The notes beneath the pieces were generated by a model, which did not search any database, was not told where the DNA came from, and saw only the letters and a program-made list of their open reading frames with translations. This document shows, in pieces, positions 54,518 to 64,000 of a stretch of 64,000 nucleotides of DNA (within the stretch, counting starts at the first letter, position 1; each line of letters opens with the position of its first letter). A program made the translations under genes and the position numbers. Source of the DNA: Blattamonas nauphoetae (Eukaryota > Preaxostyla > Oxymonadida); contig JARBJD010000069.1 in assembly GCA_033064195.1 (NCBI GenBank), positions 229,392 through 293,391 of the forward strand. The letters run 5' to 3'.

Positions 54518-55077
54518 AGAAAAGTTCGAGATCACCCCTTCAAAACCTCCTCTCCGCATTCTTTTTTTCAAATTTGCTGTTAAATCTCAAATAGCTCTTT
54601 CTCACCTCCATGAACTGATTACATGTGTTTTTTTCGATCTATTCATACCAGTAGACAAATTGGAGGTGGATTACAAAACAATATGGGTTGATCGTCATTT
54701 GGTGGACTATGTACCGTCTACCATCTTCCTCACTGCACTGGATGTGGTGTTCCGGGCGAATGTCTCCTTCACCACCATATTACCTCTTCTCTCATTCTCT
54801 CTCTCTTCTGTTTTCCCTCTCTACGCACGATTTTGAAGCTTGGATGAATGATTTCAGTTTTATTCACTTTTGGTGGTGTATTATCTCAAACAAGTGATTT
54901 TTCTTTAGTTTGTTTTCTCAAGAAAGTGTTAATTGTGAGTTGAAAACAACAAGATTCATGGAAGACACAATTAAGATGGAAAGTGCTGATGAGAGAAAGA
55001 GTGGAGGGAGGCGGAGGCTCGAGGAGGTGAGTTTGGATGTCGCAGAAGGAAAAAGGGAGTCTATCGGAAGGAGGTGA
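54518..55077. other. No supported gene
   Basis: AT-rich to 54670, then T/C-rich. A plus frame at 54688..54897 has no recognisable feature. From 54960 the sequence turns purine-rich and grades into the minisatellite. Confidence 0.4.
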
Positions 55078-55179
55078 GTGGAGGACGAGGGAGGTGAGTG
55101 GAGGGCGAGGGAGGTGAGTGGAGGATTAGAGAGGGGAGGGGAGAAGTGCAGAGGACGAGGGAGGCAAGTAGAGGTGAGT
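55078..55179 (+). repeat. Degenerate GGTGAGTGGAGG repeats at the minisatellite edge
   Basis: Short imperfect units of GAGGTGAGTGGAGG with GGCGAGG/GACGAGG variants lead into the 30-bp array. Confidence 0.6.
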
Positions 55180-58100
55180 GGAGTGTGTGGTGGCGATGGG
55201 GAGCGAAGTGGAGTGTTTGGTGGCGATGAGGAGCGAAATGGAGTGTTTGGTGGCGATGAGGAGCGAAGCGGAGTGTTTGGTGGCGATAGGGAGCGAACTG
55301 GAGTGTTTGGTGGCGATAGAGAGCGAGCTGGAGTGTTTGGTGGCGATGAGGAGCGAAATGGAATGTTTGGTGGCGATAGGGAGCGAAGCGGAGTGTTTGG
55401 TGGCGATGGGGAGCGAAGTGGAGTGTTTGGTGGCGATGGGGAGCGAAGTGGAGTGGTTAGTGGCGATGAGGAGCGAAATGGAGTGTTTGGTGGCGATGGG
55501 GAGCGAAGCGGAATGTTTGGTGGCGATGAGGAGCGAACTGGAGTGTTTGGTGGCGAGGAGGAGCGAAGCGGAGTGTTTGGTGGCGATGGGGAGCGAAGCG
55601 GAATGTTTGGTGGCGATGGGGAGCGAAGCGGAATGTTTGGTGGCGATGAGGAGCGAAATGGAGTGTTTGGTGGCGATGGGGAGCGAAGTGGAGTGTTTGG
55701 TGGCGATAGGGAGCGAAGCGGAGTGTTTGGTGGCGATGGGGAGCGAAGCGGAATGTTTGGTGGCGATAGGGAGCGAAGCGGAGTGTTTGGTGGCGATGGG
55801 GAGCGAAGTGGAGTGTTTGGTGGCGATGAGGAGCGAAGCGGAATGTTTGGTGGCGATGAGGAGCGAAATGGAGTGTTTGGTGGCGATAGGGAGCGGAGTG
55901 TTTGGTGGCGATGGGGAGCGAAGCGGAATGTTTGGTGGCGATGGGGAGCGAAGCGGAATGTTTGGTGGCGATGGGGAGCGAAGCGGAATGTTTGGTGGCG
56001 ATGAGGAGCGAAATGGAGTGTTTGGTGGCGATGGGGAGCGAAGCGGAATGTTTGGTGGCGATGAGGAGCGAAATGGAGTGTTTGGTGGCGATAGGGAGCG
56101 AAATGGAGTGTTTGGTGGCGATGGGGAGCGAAGCGGAATGTTTGGTGGCGATGAGGAGCGAAGTGGAGTGTTTGGTGGCGATGAGGAGCGAAGCGGAGTG
56201 TTTGGTGGCGATGGGGAGCGAAGCGGAATGTTTGGTGGCGATGAGGAGCGAAGCGGAGTGTTTGGTGGCGATGGGGAGCGAAGCGGAGTGTTTGGTGGCG
56301 ATAGAGAGCGAACTGGAGTGTTTGGTGGCGATGAGGAGCGAAGTGGAGTGTTTGGTGGCGATGAGGAGCGAAGCGGAGTGTTTGGTGGCGATGGGGAGCG
56401 AAGCGGAATGTTTGGTGGCGATGAGGAGCGAAGCGGAGTGTTTGGTGGCGATAGGGGGCGAAGCGGAGTGTTTGGTGGCGATAGAGAGCGAACTGGAGTG
56501 TTTGGTGGCGATGAGGAGCGAAGTGGAGTGTTTGGTGGCGATAGAGAGCGAACTGGAGTGTTTGGTGGCGATGAGGAGCGAAATGGAGTGTTTGGTGGCG
56601 ATGAGGAGCGAAGCGGAGTGTTTGGTGGCGATAGAGAGCGAACTGGAGTGTTTGGTGGCGATGAGGAGCGAAATGGAGTGTTTGGTGGCGATGAGGAGCG
56701 AAGCGGAGTGTTTGGTGGCGATAGGGAGCGAACTGGAGTGTTTGGTGGCGATGAGGAGCGAAATGGAGTGTTTGGTGGCGATAGGGAGCGAAGCGGAGTG
56801 TTTGGTGGCGATGGGGAGCGAAGTGGAGTGTTTGGTGGCGATGGGGAGCGAAGTGGAGTGTTTGGTGGCGATAGGGAGCGAAGTGGAGTGTTTGGTGGCG
56901 ATGGGGAGCGAAGTGGAGTGTTTGGTGGCGATGAGGAGCGAAGTGGAGTGTTTGGTGGCGATGAGGAGCGAAGCGGAGTGTTTGGTGGCGATGGGGAGCG
57001 AAGCGGAATGTTTGGTGGCGATAGGGAGCGAAGCGGAGTGTTTGGTGGCGATGGGGAGCGAAGCGGAATGTTTGGTGGCGATAGGGAGCGAACTGGAGTG
57101 TTTGGTGGCGATGAGGAGCGAAGTGGAGTGTTTGGTGGCGATAGAGGAGCGAACTGGAGTGTTTGGTGGCGATGAGGAGCGAAATGGAGTGTTTGGTGGC
57201 GATGAGGAGCGAAGCGGAGTGTTTGGTGGCGATAGAGAGCGAACTGGAGTGTTTGGTGGCGATGAGGAGCGAACTGGAGTGTTTGGTGGCGATAGGGAGC
57301 GAAGCGGAGTGTTTGGTGGCGATGGGGAGCGAAGTGGAGTGTTTGGTGGCGATAGGGGGCGAAGCGGAGTGTTTCGTTGCGATAGAGAGCGAACTGGAGT
57401 GTTTGGTGGCGATGAGGAGCGAAGTGGAGTGTTTGGTGGCGATAGAGAGCGAACTGGAGTGTTTGGTGGCGATGAGGAGCGAAATGGAGTGTTTGGTGGC
57501 GATGAGGAGCGAAGCGGAGTGTTTGGTGGCGATAGAGAGCGAACTGGAGTGTTTGGTGGCGATGAGGAGCGAAATGGAGTGTTTGGTGGCGATGAGGAGC
57601 GAAATGGAGTGTTTGGTGGCGATAGGGAGCGAAGCGGAGTGTTTGGTGGCGATGGGGAGCGAAGTGGAGTGTTTGGTGGCGATGAGGAGCGAAGCGGAAT
57701 GTTTGGTGGCGATGAGGAGCGAAATGGAGTGTTTGGTGGCGATAGGGGGCGAAGCGGAGTGTTTGGGCGATAGAGAGCGAACTGGAGTGTTTGGTGGCGA
57801 TGAGGAGCGAAGTGGAGTGTTTGGTGGCGATAGAGAGCGAACTGGAGTGTTTGGTGGCGATGAGGAGCGAAATGGAGTGTTTGGTGGCGATGAGGAGCGA
57901 AGCGGAGTGTTTGGTGGCGATAGAGAGCGAACTGGAGTGTTTGGTGGCGATGAGGAGCGAAATGGAGTGTTTGGTGGCGATGAGGAGCGAAGCGGAGTGT
58001 TTGGTGGCGATAGAGAGCGAACTGGAGTGTTTGGTGGCGATGAGGAGCGAAATGGAGTGTTTGGTGGCGATAGGGAGCGAAGCGGAGTGTTTGGTGGCGA

Positions 58101-58830
58101 TGGGGAGCGAAGTGGAGTGTTTGGTGGCGATGGGGAGCGAAGTGGAGTGTTTGGTGGCGATAGGAGCGAAGTGGAGTGTTTGGTGGCGATGAGGAGCGAA
58201 GTGGAGTGTTTGGTGGCGATGAGGAGCGAAATGGAGTGTTTGGTGGCGATGAGGAGCGAACCGGAGTGTTTGGTGGCGATAGGGAGCGAAGTGGAGTGTT
58301 TGGTGGCGATGAGGAGCGAAATGGAGTGTTTGGTGGCGATGAGGAGCGAAGTGGAGTGTTTGGTGGCGATGAGGAGCGAAGCGGAGTGTTTGGTGGCGAT
58401 GGGGAGCGAAGCGGAATGTTTGGTGGCGATGAGGAGCGAAGCGGAGTGTTTGGTGGCGATGAGGAGCGAAGTGGAGTGTTTGGTGGCGATGAGGAGCGAA
58501 ATGGAGTGTTTGGTGGCGATGAGGAGCGAAGTGGAGTGTTTGGTGGCGATGAGGAGCGAAGTGGAGTGTTTGGTGGCGATGGGGCGAAGTGGAGTGTTTG
58601 GTGGCGATGAGGAGCGAAGTGGAGTGTTTGGTGGCGATGAGGAGCGAAGTGGAGTGTTTGGTGGCGATGAGGAGCGAAGTGGAGTGTTTGGTGGCGATGA
58701 GGAGCGAAGTGGAGTGTTTGGTGGCGATGAGGAGCGAAGCGGAATGTTTGGTGGCGATGGGGAGCGAAGCGGAGTGTTTGGTGGCGATAGGGAGCGAAGT
58801 GGAGTGTTTGGTGGCGATGGATAGCGATGG
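55180..58830 (+). repeat. 30-bp minisatellite, about 120 units
   Basis: The unit begins GAGTGTTTGGTGGCGAT and ends GAGCGAA plus a variable dinucleotide and G. Three sites vary: GAG/GGG/AGG/AGA after the GAT core, AAGCG/AAGTG/AAATG/AACTG at the end, and GGAGTG/GGAATG. Because 30 is divisible by 3, two plus frames stay open for hundreds of codons (decapeptides ECLVAMRSEA and GVFGGDEERS); the third has frequent stops. Frame changes occur near 55893, 57145, 57764, 58165 and 58583 through small indels. Runs of a three-unit, 90-bp higher-order pattern are visible at 56550..56760, 57430..57600 and 57840..58060. I regard it as non-coding satellite, although a secreted or structural repeat protein cannot be ruled out from sequence alone. 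Confidence 0.93.
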
Positions 58831-58874
58831 TGAGGGTGTGGTGGAGCTTGAGTGGGAATATTGATGGTGGTGTA

Positions 58875-59005
58875 CTACTGAGTGGTGGGGGAGTGGAGAT
58901 GAGAGGTTGGCTGAGTGGTGGGGGAGCGGAGATGAGAGGTTGGCTGAGTGGTGGGGGAGTGGAGATGAGAGGTTGGCTGAGTGGTGGGGGAGTGGAGATG
59001 AGTGG
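58875..59005 (+). repeat. 33-bp tandem repeat, four units
   Basis: Units of GTGGTGGGGGAGTGGAGATG plus AGAGGTTGGCTGA, nearly perfect, ending with a diverged fourth copy. Confidence 0.8.
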
Positions 59006-59509
59006 TAGGTTGGTGGCTGGGAGGAATGTACACCATCGCTAATTGGACCTGGAAGATAAAGAAGTCACGAAGAAGGATTGAGACATATCGTTTTTCTTAC
59101 CACAACTGAAGTGAACTTGATGCTATGATCCAAAGTCTAGTGGAGGAATTGAGTGAATGACAGACAACCTACAAGAGGAGAAGACAAAAATGAGAATGAT
59201 TGTTGATGAAAGAGAAAAAATTTGTGAAATATAAACGGAATTGTTCTAATACAGAAATCAATAATGAAAAATATGTCTTTCAGTGTTGTCCTCACTCATT
59301 CCAAGTCCTGCTGTGAACCTAGTACCGGACACAAGGCCGTAAATGGTACTAGGCTAGCCCTGTTCGGCCAAAAGGCCTGGCAGGATAAGCCAGGTATGGA
59401 ATGAGCGAGGTGGTAGGGGGTTTAATTGTAATAAAATGGCGAGGTGAAAAATGAATTAGAATCAAAAAGAATAGGAGAGCTTGGAGGTGAATATAGAATT
59501 GGAGAAGTT
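59006..59509. other. No supported gene
   Basis: Contains one small symmetric stretch at 59318..59400 (TAGTACCGGACACAAGGCCG, AATGGTACTAGGC, GGCCAAAAGGCC) able to form local hairpins. Otherwise nothing is recognised. Confidence 0.35.
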
Positions 59510-59640
59510 GGAGTGATTGGATGAACAAGAGAATGAGAAGAATGAAAAAGTGAAGAAGGAGAAGAATGAATAAGTGAAGAAGGGGAAGAATGAATAAGTG
59601 AAGAAGGAAAAGAATGAAGAGTATGAGAATTAGGAGTTGA
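59510..59640 (+). repeat. 24-bp purine-rich tandem repeat
   Basis: Three to four units of AGAATGAATAAGTGAAGAAG plus GGGA, with variants. Confidence 0.65.
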
Positions 59641-59698
59641 AGAAGAAACATTTGAAAGATATGAATAACGAAAGATGTAAGAGACTGAAGACCCGAAC

Positions 59699-60492
59699 TC
59701 ACCTCATTCTCATCCCGTCTCTCAACTTCCTCCTTCTCAAACACCTTCCTCTCCCTTTGTCCCTCCCTCTTCTCTGAAAACGCAATAAGAAGTCAAATGA
59801 AGACGCGTTCACACAAACAGGGGCCCCGGTCAAGGAGGTATCTGATCGGAAAAATCCAAGGTATTCCTTCAGACCGGTGATTATGACCCGAAAATATGAG
59901 TGACTGTCTGGGAAGACAGTATGTCTAAAGTGAATGAAAAGATGAACTATCAAAAAAGAGACACACCGGTGGAAGGAATGAACGGAATTTCCGTCATTCC
60001 CATTCAATTGAGTGAGATGTGAAGTGAAAAAATCAATAAGGTCATCCGAGGAGCGGATTGGTTCAGTGAGGTGATGTGAAACAAAATTTGAAAGGACTCC
60101 GAATTCGGAGTCGCAGCAGTTCCCATGCTGCTCTGAAAAGAAACAGTACTGAATTTTCTTCCCTGAAAACAAGGGATTTTGAGAAGACAGAAAGTAACCG
60201 AGAACATACTGGTTCCTAAAATGCGGACCAGTATCAGTAAATACAGTGATGTGTTTCTTGGAAGTGTATGAATCAAGAGAAAATAAATCGGCAAGACATT
60301 CTTGAACAAAACGGTGATCATGAGAAAGAACAGGGAAATAAAGTTGTGATATGTTTTTGATAACAGAATTCTGTGAGGTGAAACAAGTAATGCAGAGATG
60401 AGAAACTGAAGTTTTAGATAAAAATCGTGTCCGACTTGGTCATTGGAAAGAGGTAATGACCAATTTTCTTTAAAGTCCATGACGATGACCAA
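59699..60492 (-). pseudogene. Decayed transposase-like ORF
   Basis: The first frame codes IVMDFKENWSLPLSNDQVGH and DFYLK. After a one-base frame change at about 60420 it continues TSVSHLCITCFTSQNSVIKN, then LSHDHRFVQECLADLFSLD, KKHITVFTDTGPHFRNQYVL, FFSEQHGNCCDSEFGVLSNF and onwards to a stop at 59699. The spacing of 'MDFKEN', 'FTDTGPHFRN' and 'EQHGNCCDSEFG' looks like an RNase H-type D-D-E/H core. I cannot name the superfamily. Two upstream minus-strand frames (61273..60914, with KVKLMQCVSKYSHLARHRLL; and 61671..61483, with DDDPDLWAIEDRFHIFRQPQ) may be earlier parts of the same element. The frameshift and missing ends mark it as inactive. Confidence 0.45.
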
Positions 60493-61111
60493 TGTGTCAT
60501 CGTCTATGGATGAAATGGATGAATTGTAATAATTTCTTTGTGTTTCGGCTATTTTTTGTGTTTTTCTATTGTTTTAGTTCATTTTGTTCTTTTCTGTGAG
60601 TTTTTGTTTTGTGCTTTTAATGTTTCTTCTTTTTTGTAAATATTTGCCTCGTTCACAAAGGAACAGAGGTCAGTTCTTTGTTGCTTTTCAGGAATTTTGT
60701 TTGTTTGCAGAAAGTAGAGTAAGAGATTTTGGTTTTCCTTCCTCAACTAGCTGACGGTGAAGCTCCTTTTCGTTGTTTCAAGGAGCCTTGTTTCGATGTG
60801 GTGTGTTTCGGTTGCTATGGTTTCGAGGGAGTTGTCCGGAGTTGATGGACTATCTGACCTGCTGAGGAGGAATAGCAGGTCATCGTCGTCCAGTGTGTCA
60901 ACTGCTGGCTTTTCTAATAGTATAAAGAGAATTGGGTGAAAAGGAGTGTGAGCATACGTTTCTTAACCCTCTTCTGTGGTTTTCTTTTCTGGTTTTCGCA
61001 GCTTGGTGACGTTTTATCTTCTATTGCTTTCATCAGTTCAGTGTCTTCGAGGATGTTTATTTTCTGTGAGAATGATTGAAAAAAGGAAAAGGAACCTGTT
61101 TTGAGGCCGGT
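60493..61111. other. T-rich spacer, then possible upstream part of the transposon
   Basis: 60530..60720 is strongly T-rich on the plus strand. The minus frame 61273..60914 overlaps its end (QKINILEDTELMKAIEDKTS, then a Lys/Arg cluster). No complete gene. Confidence 0.35.
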
Positions 61112-61191
61112 CGACGTCGAGTGGGATTCCGAGGTCTCCCACCGATTCTGTCGAATCGGGCAGGCATAGTTATATGCCCTCCTCGACGTCG
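61112..61191. ncRNA. Cloverleaf-forming sequence, four stems
   Basis: An outer stem of 10 bp pairs CGACGTCGAG (61112..61121) with CTCGACGTCG (61182..61191). Inside lie three hairpins in a row: TGGGATTCCGAGGTCTCCCA (61122..61141, 5-bp stem), CCGATTCTGTCGAATCGG (61142..61159, 7-bp stem with a TGTC loop) and GGCATAGTTATATGCC (61163..61178, 6-bp stem with a GTTA loop). It is not a tRNA: stem lengths and the T-loop consensus do not fit. It could be a structured RNA, or a transposon or recombination site. Confidence 0.4.
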
Positions 61192-61849
61192 AAACCAACA
61201 GCCTGTGTCTCGCCAAGTGAGAGTACTTGGAGACACACTGCATCAATTTCACCTTGTCGTCTTTGCACCTCATTTCACGATGTAAATGAGTTAAAGACGA
61301 AATAAGTGAAGTGAATTTATCTAAAGAGAAAGAATGAGAGAAAAAGCCAAACTATTGTAATGAGCAAGGACAATCTCCTTGATTGGTATGAGTTCATGAC
61401 GACTATCCAGAGCTTTGATGAGAGGTGCTGCTGGATAGTCGCGATATGTTGACGAAGGTCGTAAATCTCCTTCCCGTGCGTGCTAATGGTTGATTTGGGT
61501 TTTGTAATATAAGCTTCCATGGTTGCGAGAAGATATGATGGGGATAAGAATTTTCGAGTTTTGCTTGAATATTTCTTGGGGTTGTCTGAAGATGTGAAAT
61601 CTGTCTTCAATGGCCCACAAGTCTGGGTCATCATCTTCTCTGACTCTATTCAAGAGTGAGAACACCCTCAACCGATGTCCAATTTCCCTCTTTACTCCTC
61701 CAACCCATCACCAACTATCCTCTTCCCACCTACCCATCTCCAACGACCTCTTCATGCTCCGACATCCTCACCAAATAACCTAATTTTATCCCGCTGCCAC
61801 TCTATTCAGACAGGTTATGCCCTTTCCCCTTCCATCCATCTCAAATTCA
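61192..61849. other. Unassigned
   Basis: Contains minus frames 61634..61317 and 61671..61483 in the style of the decayed transposon, then C-rich DNA that leads into the next minisatellite. Confidence 0.3.
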
Positions 61850-62275
61850 TCTCCTCCATCCCTCCACCCATCGCAAATTCACCTCACTTCCTCCCTCCAC
61901 CCATCACAAATTCACCTCCTTCCTCCCTCCACCCATCGCAAATTCACCTCCTTCCTCCCTCCACCCATCGCAAATTCACCTCCTTCCTCCCTCCACCCAT
62001 CGCAAATTCACCTACTTCCTCCCTCCACCCATCGCAAATTCACCTACTTCCTCCCTCCACCCATCATAAATTCACCTACTTCCTCCCTCCACCCATCCTA
62101 AATTCACCTACTTCCTCCCTCCACCCATCGCAAATTCACCTCCTTCCTCCCTCCACCCATCGCAAATTCACCTCCTTCCTCCCTCCACCCATCGCAAATT
62201 CACCTCCTTCCTCCCTCCACCCATCGCAAATTCCTCCTTCCTCCCTCCACCCATCGCAAATTCACCTCCTTCCTC
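61850..62275 (+). repeat. 32-bp minisatellite, about 13 units
   Basis: The unit contains CTCCACCCATCGCAAATTCA followed by CCTCCTTCCTCC. With a period of 32, successive units are read in rotating frames (SSLHPSQIHL, LPPSTHRKFT, FLPPPIANSP), and the frame stays open in all three. One unit near 62230 lacks three bases; others have CATAA or CCTAA for CGCAA. Confidence 0.9.
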
Positions 62276-63249
62276 ACTTCCGCCAGTGGATCGACGGTCA
62301 AAACCACTCCTCTCAGCTCTGGAATATCATGCTCTTGATGATTAGATGGTACTTATGCATGTTTTCCCGCAATTCCAATATCTTTTCGTCCATTGTCAGC
62401 TATCACAAAGCGTGTTCCCCTCCTCCTTGTCATCAACTCGACCAATTCACACCAATCCCAACTTTTGAGTGTTCACTCCTCCTCATTCATCTCCTCCGAC
62501 TGTCCGTGTCGCACACTTCCGACCGCCTCACCAAACTCAACAACAAGCCTTCATTCAAGCTCAGATGCAGCAATCACAACTAGTGGGCAGAAACAACACC
62601 TTCTGGTTCTGAACACTTTTCAACAACGCTATCACATGTACCACCAACAGAACCATCAACAATAGATGCAAATAAAACAAGCAAGCCCGATCCAACTCAA
62701 AATTGGTCAATTTGTCTCCACAGAGCAACAAAACAAGCCATTCAACAACAGTTTGCCCAAGATATGGAGCAAAGTACAGCTCCTGAAGGATATTCTGTCA
62801 GAAAAATACAGCAATAGCAACAACTTGAAATTTCGCAAATGCCATAGTCTCCAAAGGATCTCAAAACTCGTCTGCAGTCTTCATCTCTGAAATATCATTA
62901 TCTCCTGAAAGTGGTGAAAATCAGTGCCTCACACAATAGTCTAGACTAATCGAACATAGTGAATCTCGAATTGTTGCCACTTAGTTTATGGATTAAGTGA
63001 TTGATCAATGCGAGTTCTGCACGCTCCTCATCCTTCCTGAATCGTCCGTGGAGCCCAGTAACATCGACAGCACTCTCACAAAATTGACCATTACCATCAA
63101 CAGTGCAGTGTACAAACCAACTACGTCCACTCTGCGCGAATCACAATCGTCAAGTTTACCTTGACGAAATCCTCCATCGACGCGTCTGCTCTTAAAGCTG
63201 ACATCTCCTGTGGCACTCTACAGTCACTCATAAACCATCAGCGTGTGAG
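62276..63249. other. No supported gene
   Basis: Low-complexity Ser/His/Gln frames on the plus strand (62393..62665, 62666..62890) but no domain. A CAACAA-rich stretch lies at 62540..62740. Confidence 0.35.
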
Positions 63250-63490
63250 GTCAAGGACAGAACTTCACATTTAGCCTCCGACATCAAGTCGTTCACGACG
63301 CATTCCGGGTTCGATCAAACGTCGACGACCGCATCGTGCTGGATTACAATCTCGAAAACACCAAGAACTGCACGCGCACGTACTTCTCGTGGTATTCCTT
63401 CAAAGAATGGTCCAGTAAACCCTTCACATTTATCCTACGACATCAAGTCGTTCACACGACGCATTCCGGGTTCGATCAAACGTCGACCAC
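63250..63490 (+). repeat. Direct repeat of ~70 bp, two copies
   Basis: ACATCAAGTCGTTCACGACG plus CATTCCGGGTTCGATCAAAC (about 63260..63328) recurs at about 63420..63488 with a two-base insertion (CACACGACG). The intervening DNA is not repeated. Confidence 0.75.
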
Positions 63491-63824
63491 CTCACAAGCA
63501 TGTCTTGGTCGACTACGCCGACAGAGTCGCTCTCTGCGCTCCAGTCGATCGTCCTCAGTTAAATGTTCAACTGCGGACAGCCACAGCTCCATCAAACCAG
63601 TGATACAGACTTCGCCAGTCAACTCACCCAGCTTACTCTGACGAAGGGTTCCCTTATCACCAACGCTTCCATCATCGACACCCACTCTGCCAGCATGCCT
63701 ATATCCCGCACGCACCATCTCGCGCAACGACACTCTCCCCGACGACAGAATCTGATATGTTTGTGCACGGTGGAGTGAACTCGGACTCCTCCAGTCCAAC
63801 TGCAGCAACATTAGTTATGTCAGT

Positions 63825-64000
63825 CCATTCTCCACTCGCCCTCGCTGCACGCCACTCTGCACTCGCTTCCCTTGCTGCACGCCACTCTGCACTCCGCTTC
63901 CCTCGCTCCACGCCTCTGCACTCTTCCCTCGCTCCACCTCTCTGCACTCGCTTCCCTCGCTGCACGCCACTCTGCACTCGCTTCCCTTGCTGCGCCACTC
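63825..64000 (+). repeat. ~30-bp tandem repeat running off the window end
   Basis: Units of CGCTGCACGCCACTCTGCAC and TCGCTTCCCT with deletions, about six copies to the end of the window. Confidence 0.8.

Noticed and set aside
55078-58864. Very long open frames across the 30-bp array as real genes of 550-665 residues
   Set aside because: They arise from a 30-bp period in stop-poor sequence, shift frame at small indels, overlap each other in two frames and show no start or end features.
61112-61191. tRNA gene
   Set aside because: The cloverleaf has wrong stem lengths, no 7-base anticodon loop and no TTCRA T-loop.
1-64000. CRISPR array or bacterial operon structure
   Set aside because: Introns, eukaryotic flagellar genes and large intergenic repeats indicate a eukaryote; the tandem arrays lack unique spacers.

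Overview
The window looks like nuclear DNA of a free-flagellated protist, most likely an oxymonad (Preaxostyla) close to Blattamonas nauphoetae. I infer this from the repeated 'FLNWDEE' helical protein family, the 'PIWVGTESL' SPRY-like protein and the lysine-rich tail after a transmembrane segment, all of which I associate with that genome; no search was run. The code is standard, because TAA, TAG and TGA all end well-supported genes. A nephrocystin-4 gene fits a cell with a flagellar transition zone. Introns are very short (23-57 nt).

Layout. 0.6-3 kb: an unassigned helical protein and a decayed gene. 3.8-14.7 kb is ordinary gene-dense DNA: a PB1-metallothionein fusion (+), an SLC44 choline-transporter-like protein (-), nephrocystin-4 (+, divergent from SLC44 across 326 bp) and a PrxQ-type peroxiredoxin (+). 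15.9-54.5 kb is an accessory block with eleven copies of one gene family, all on the minus strand, each inside a duplicated unit with recurring flanks. Between them lie a coiled-coil/SPRY-like gene, a UBX-domain gene, a long two-repeat relative of the family on the plus strand, and decayed fragments. 55.2-58.8 kb is a 30-bp minisatellite of about 120 units. 59-64 kb holds a decayed transposase-like ORF, a sequence able to form a cloverleaf, a 32-bp minisatellite and more short repeats running off the window end.

The main discovery is a set of seven precise insertions, six inside family genes and one inside the long relative. Each is bounded by terminal inverted repeats and a target-site duplication, and each interrupts an otherwise open gene. 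Removing the element plus one target copy restores the reading frame, and in most copies restores exactly the 1074-nt (357 aa) length of the uninterrupted copies. Three inserts are large foldback palindromes (889, 889 and 1569 bp). Two of them sit at the same codon of two paralogues; they have clearly diverged from each other, yet the two arms inside each one remain nearly identical. The family genes also share a box (CCCATAACGAGT on their own strand) at exactly 23 nt before the ATG. Either these are recent hits by several transposon families, or the inserts are tolerated because they are removed from DNA or RNA, as ciliate IESs or introners are. Genomic and cDNA reads across the junctions would decide.
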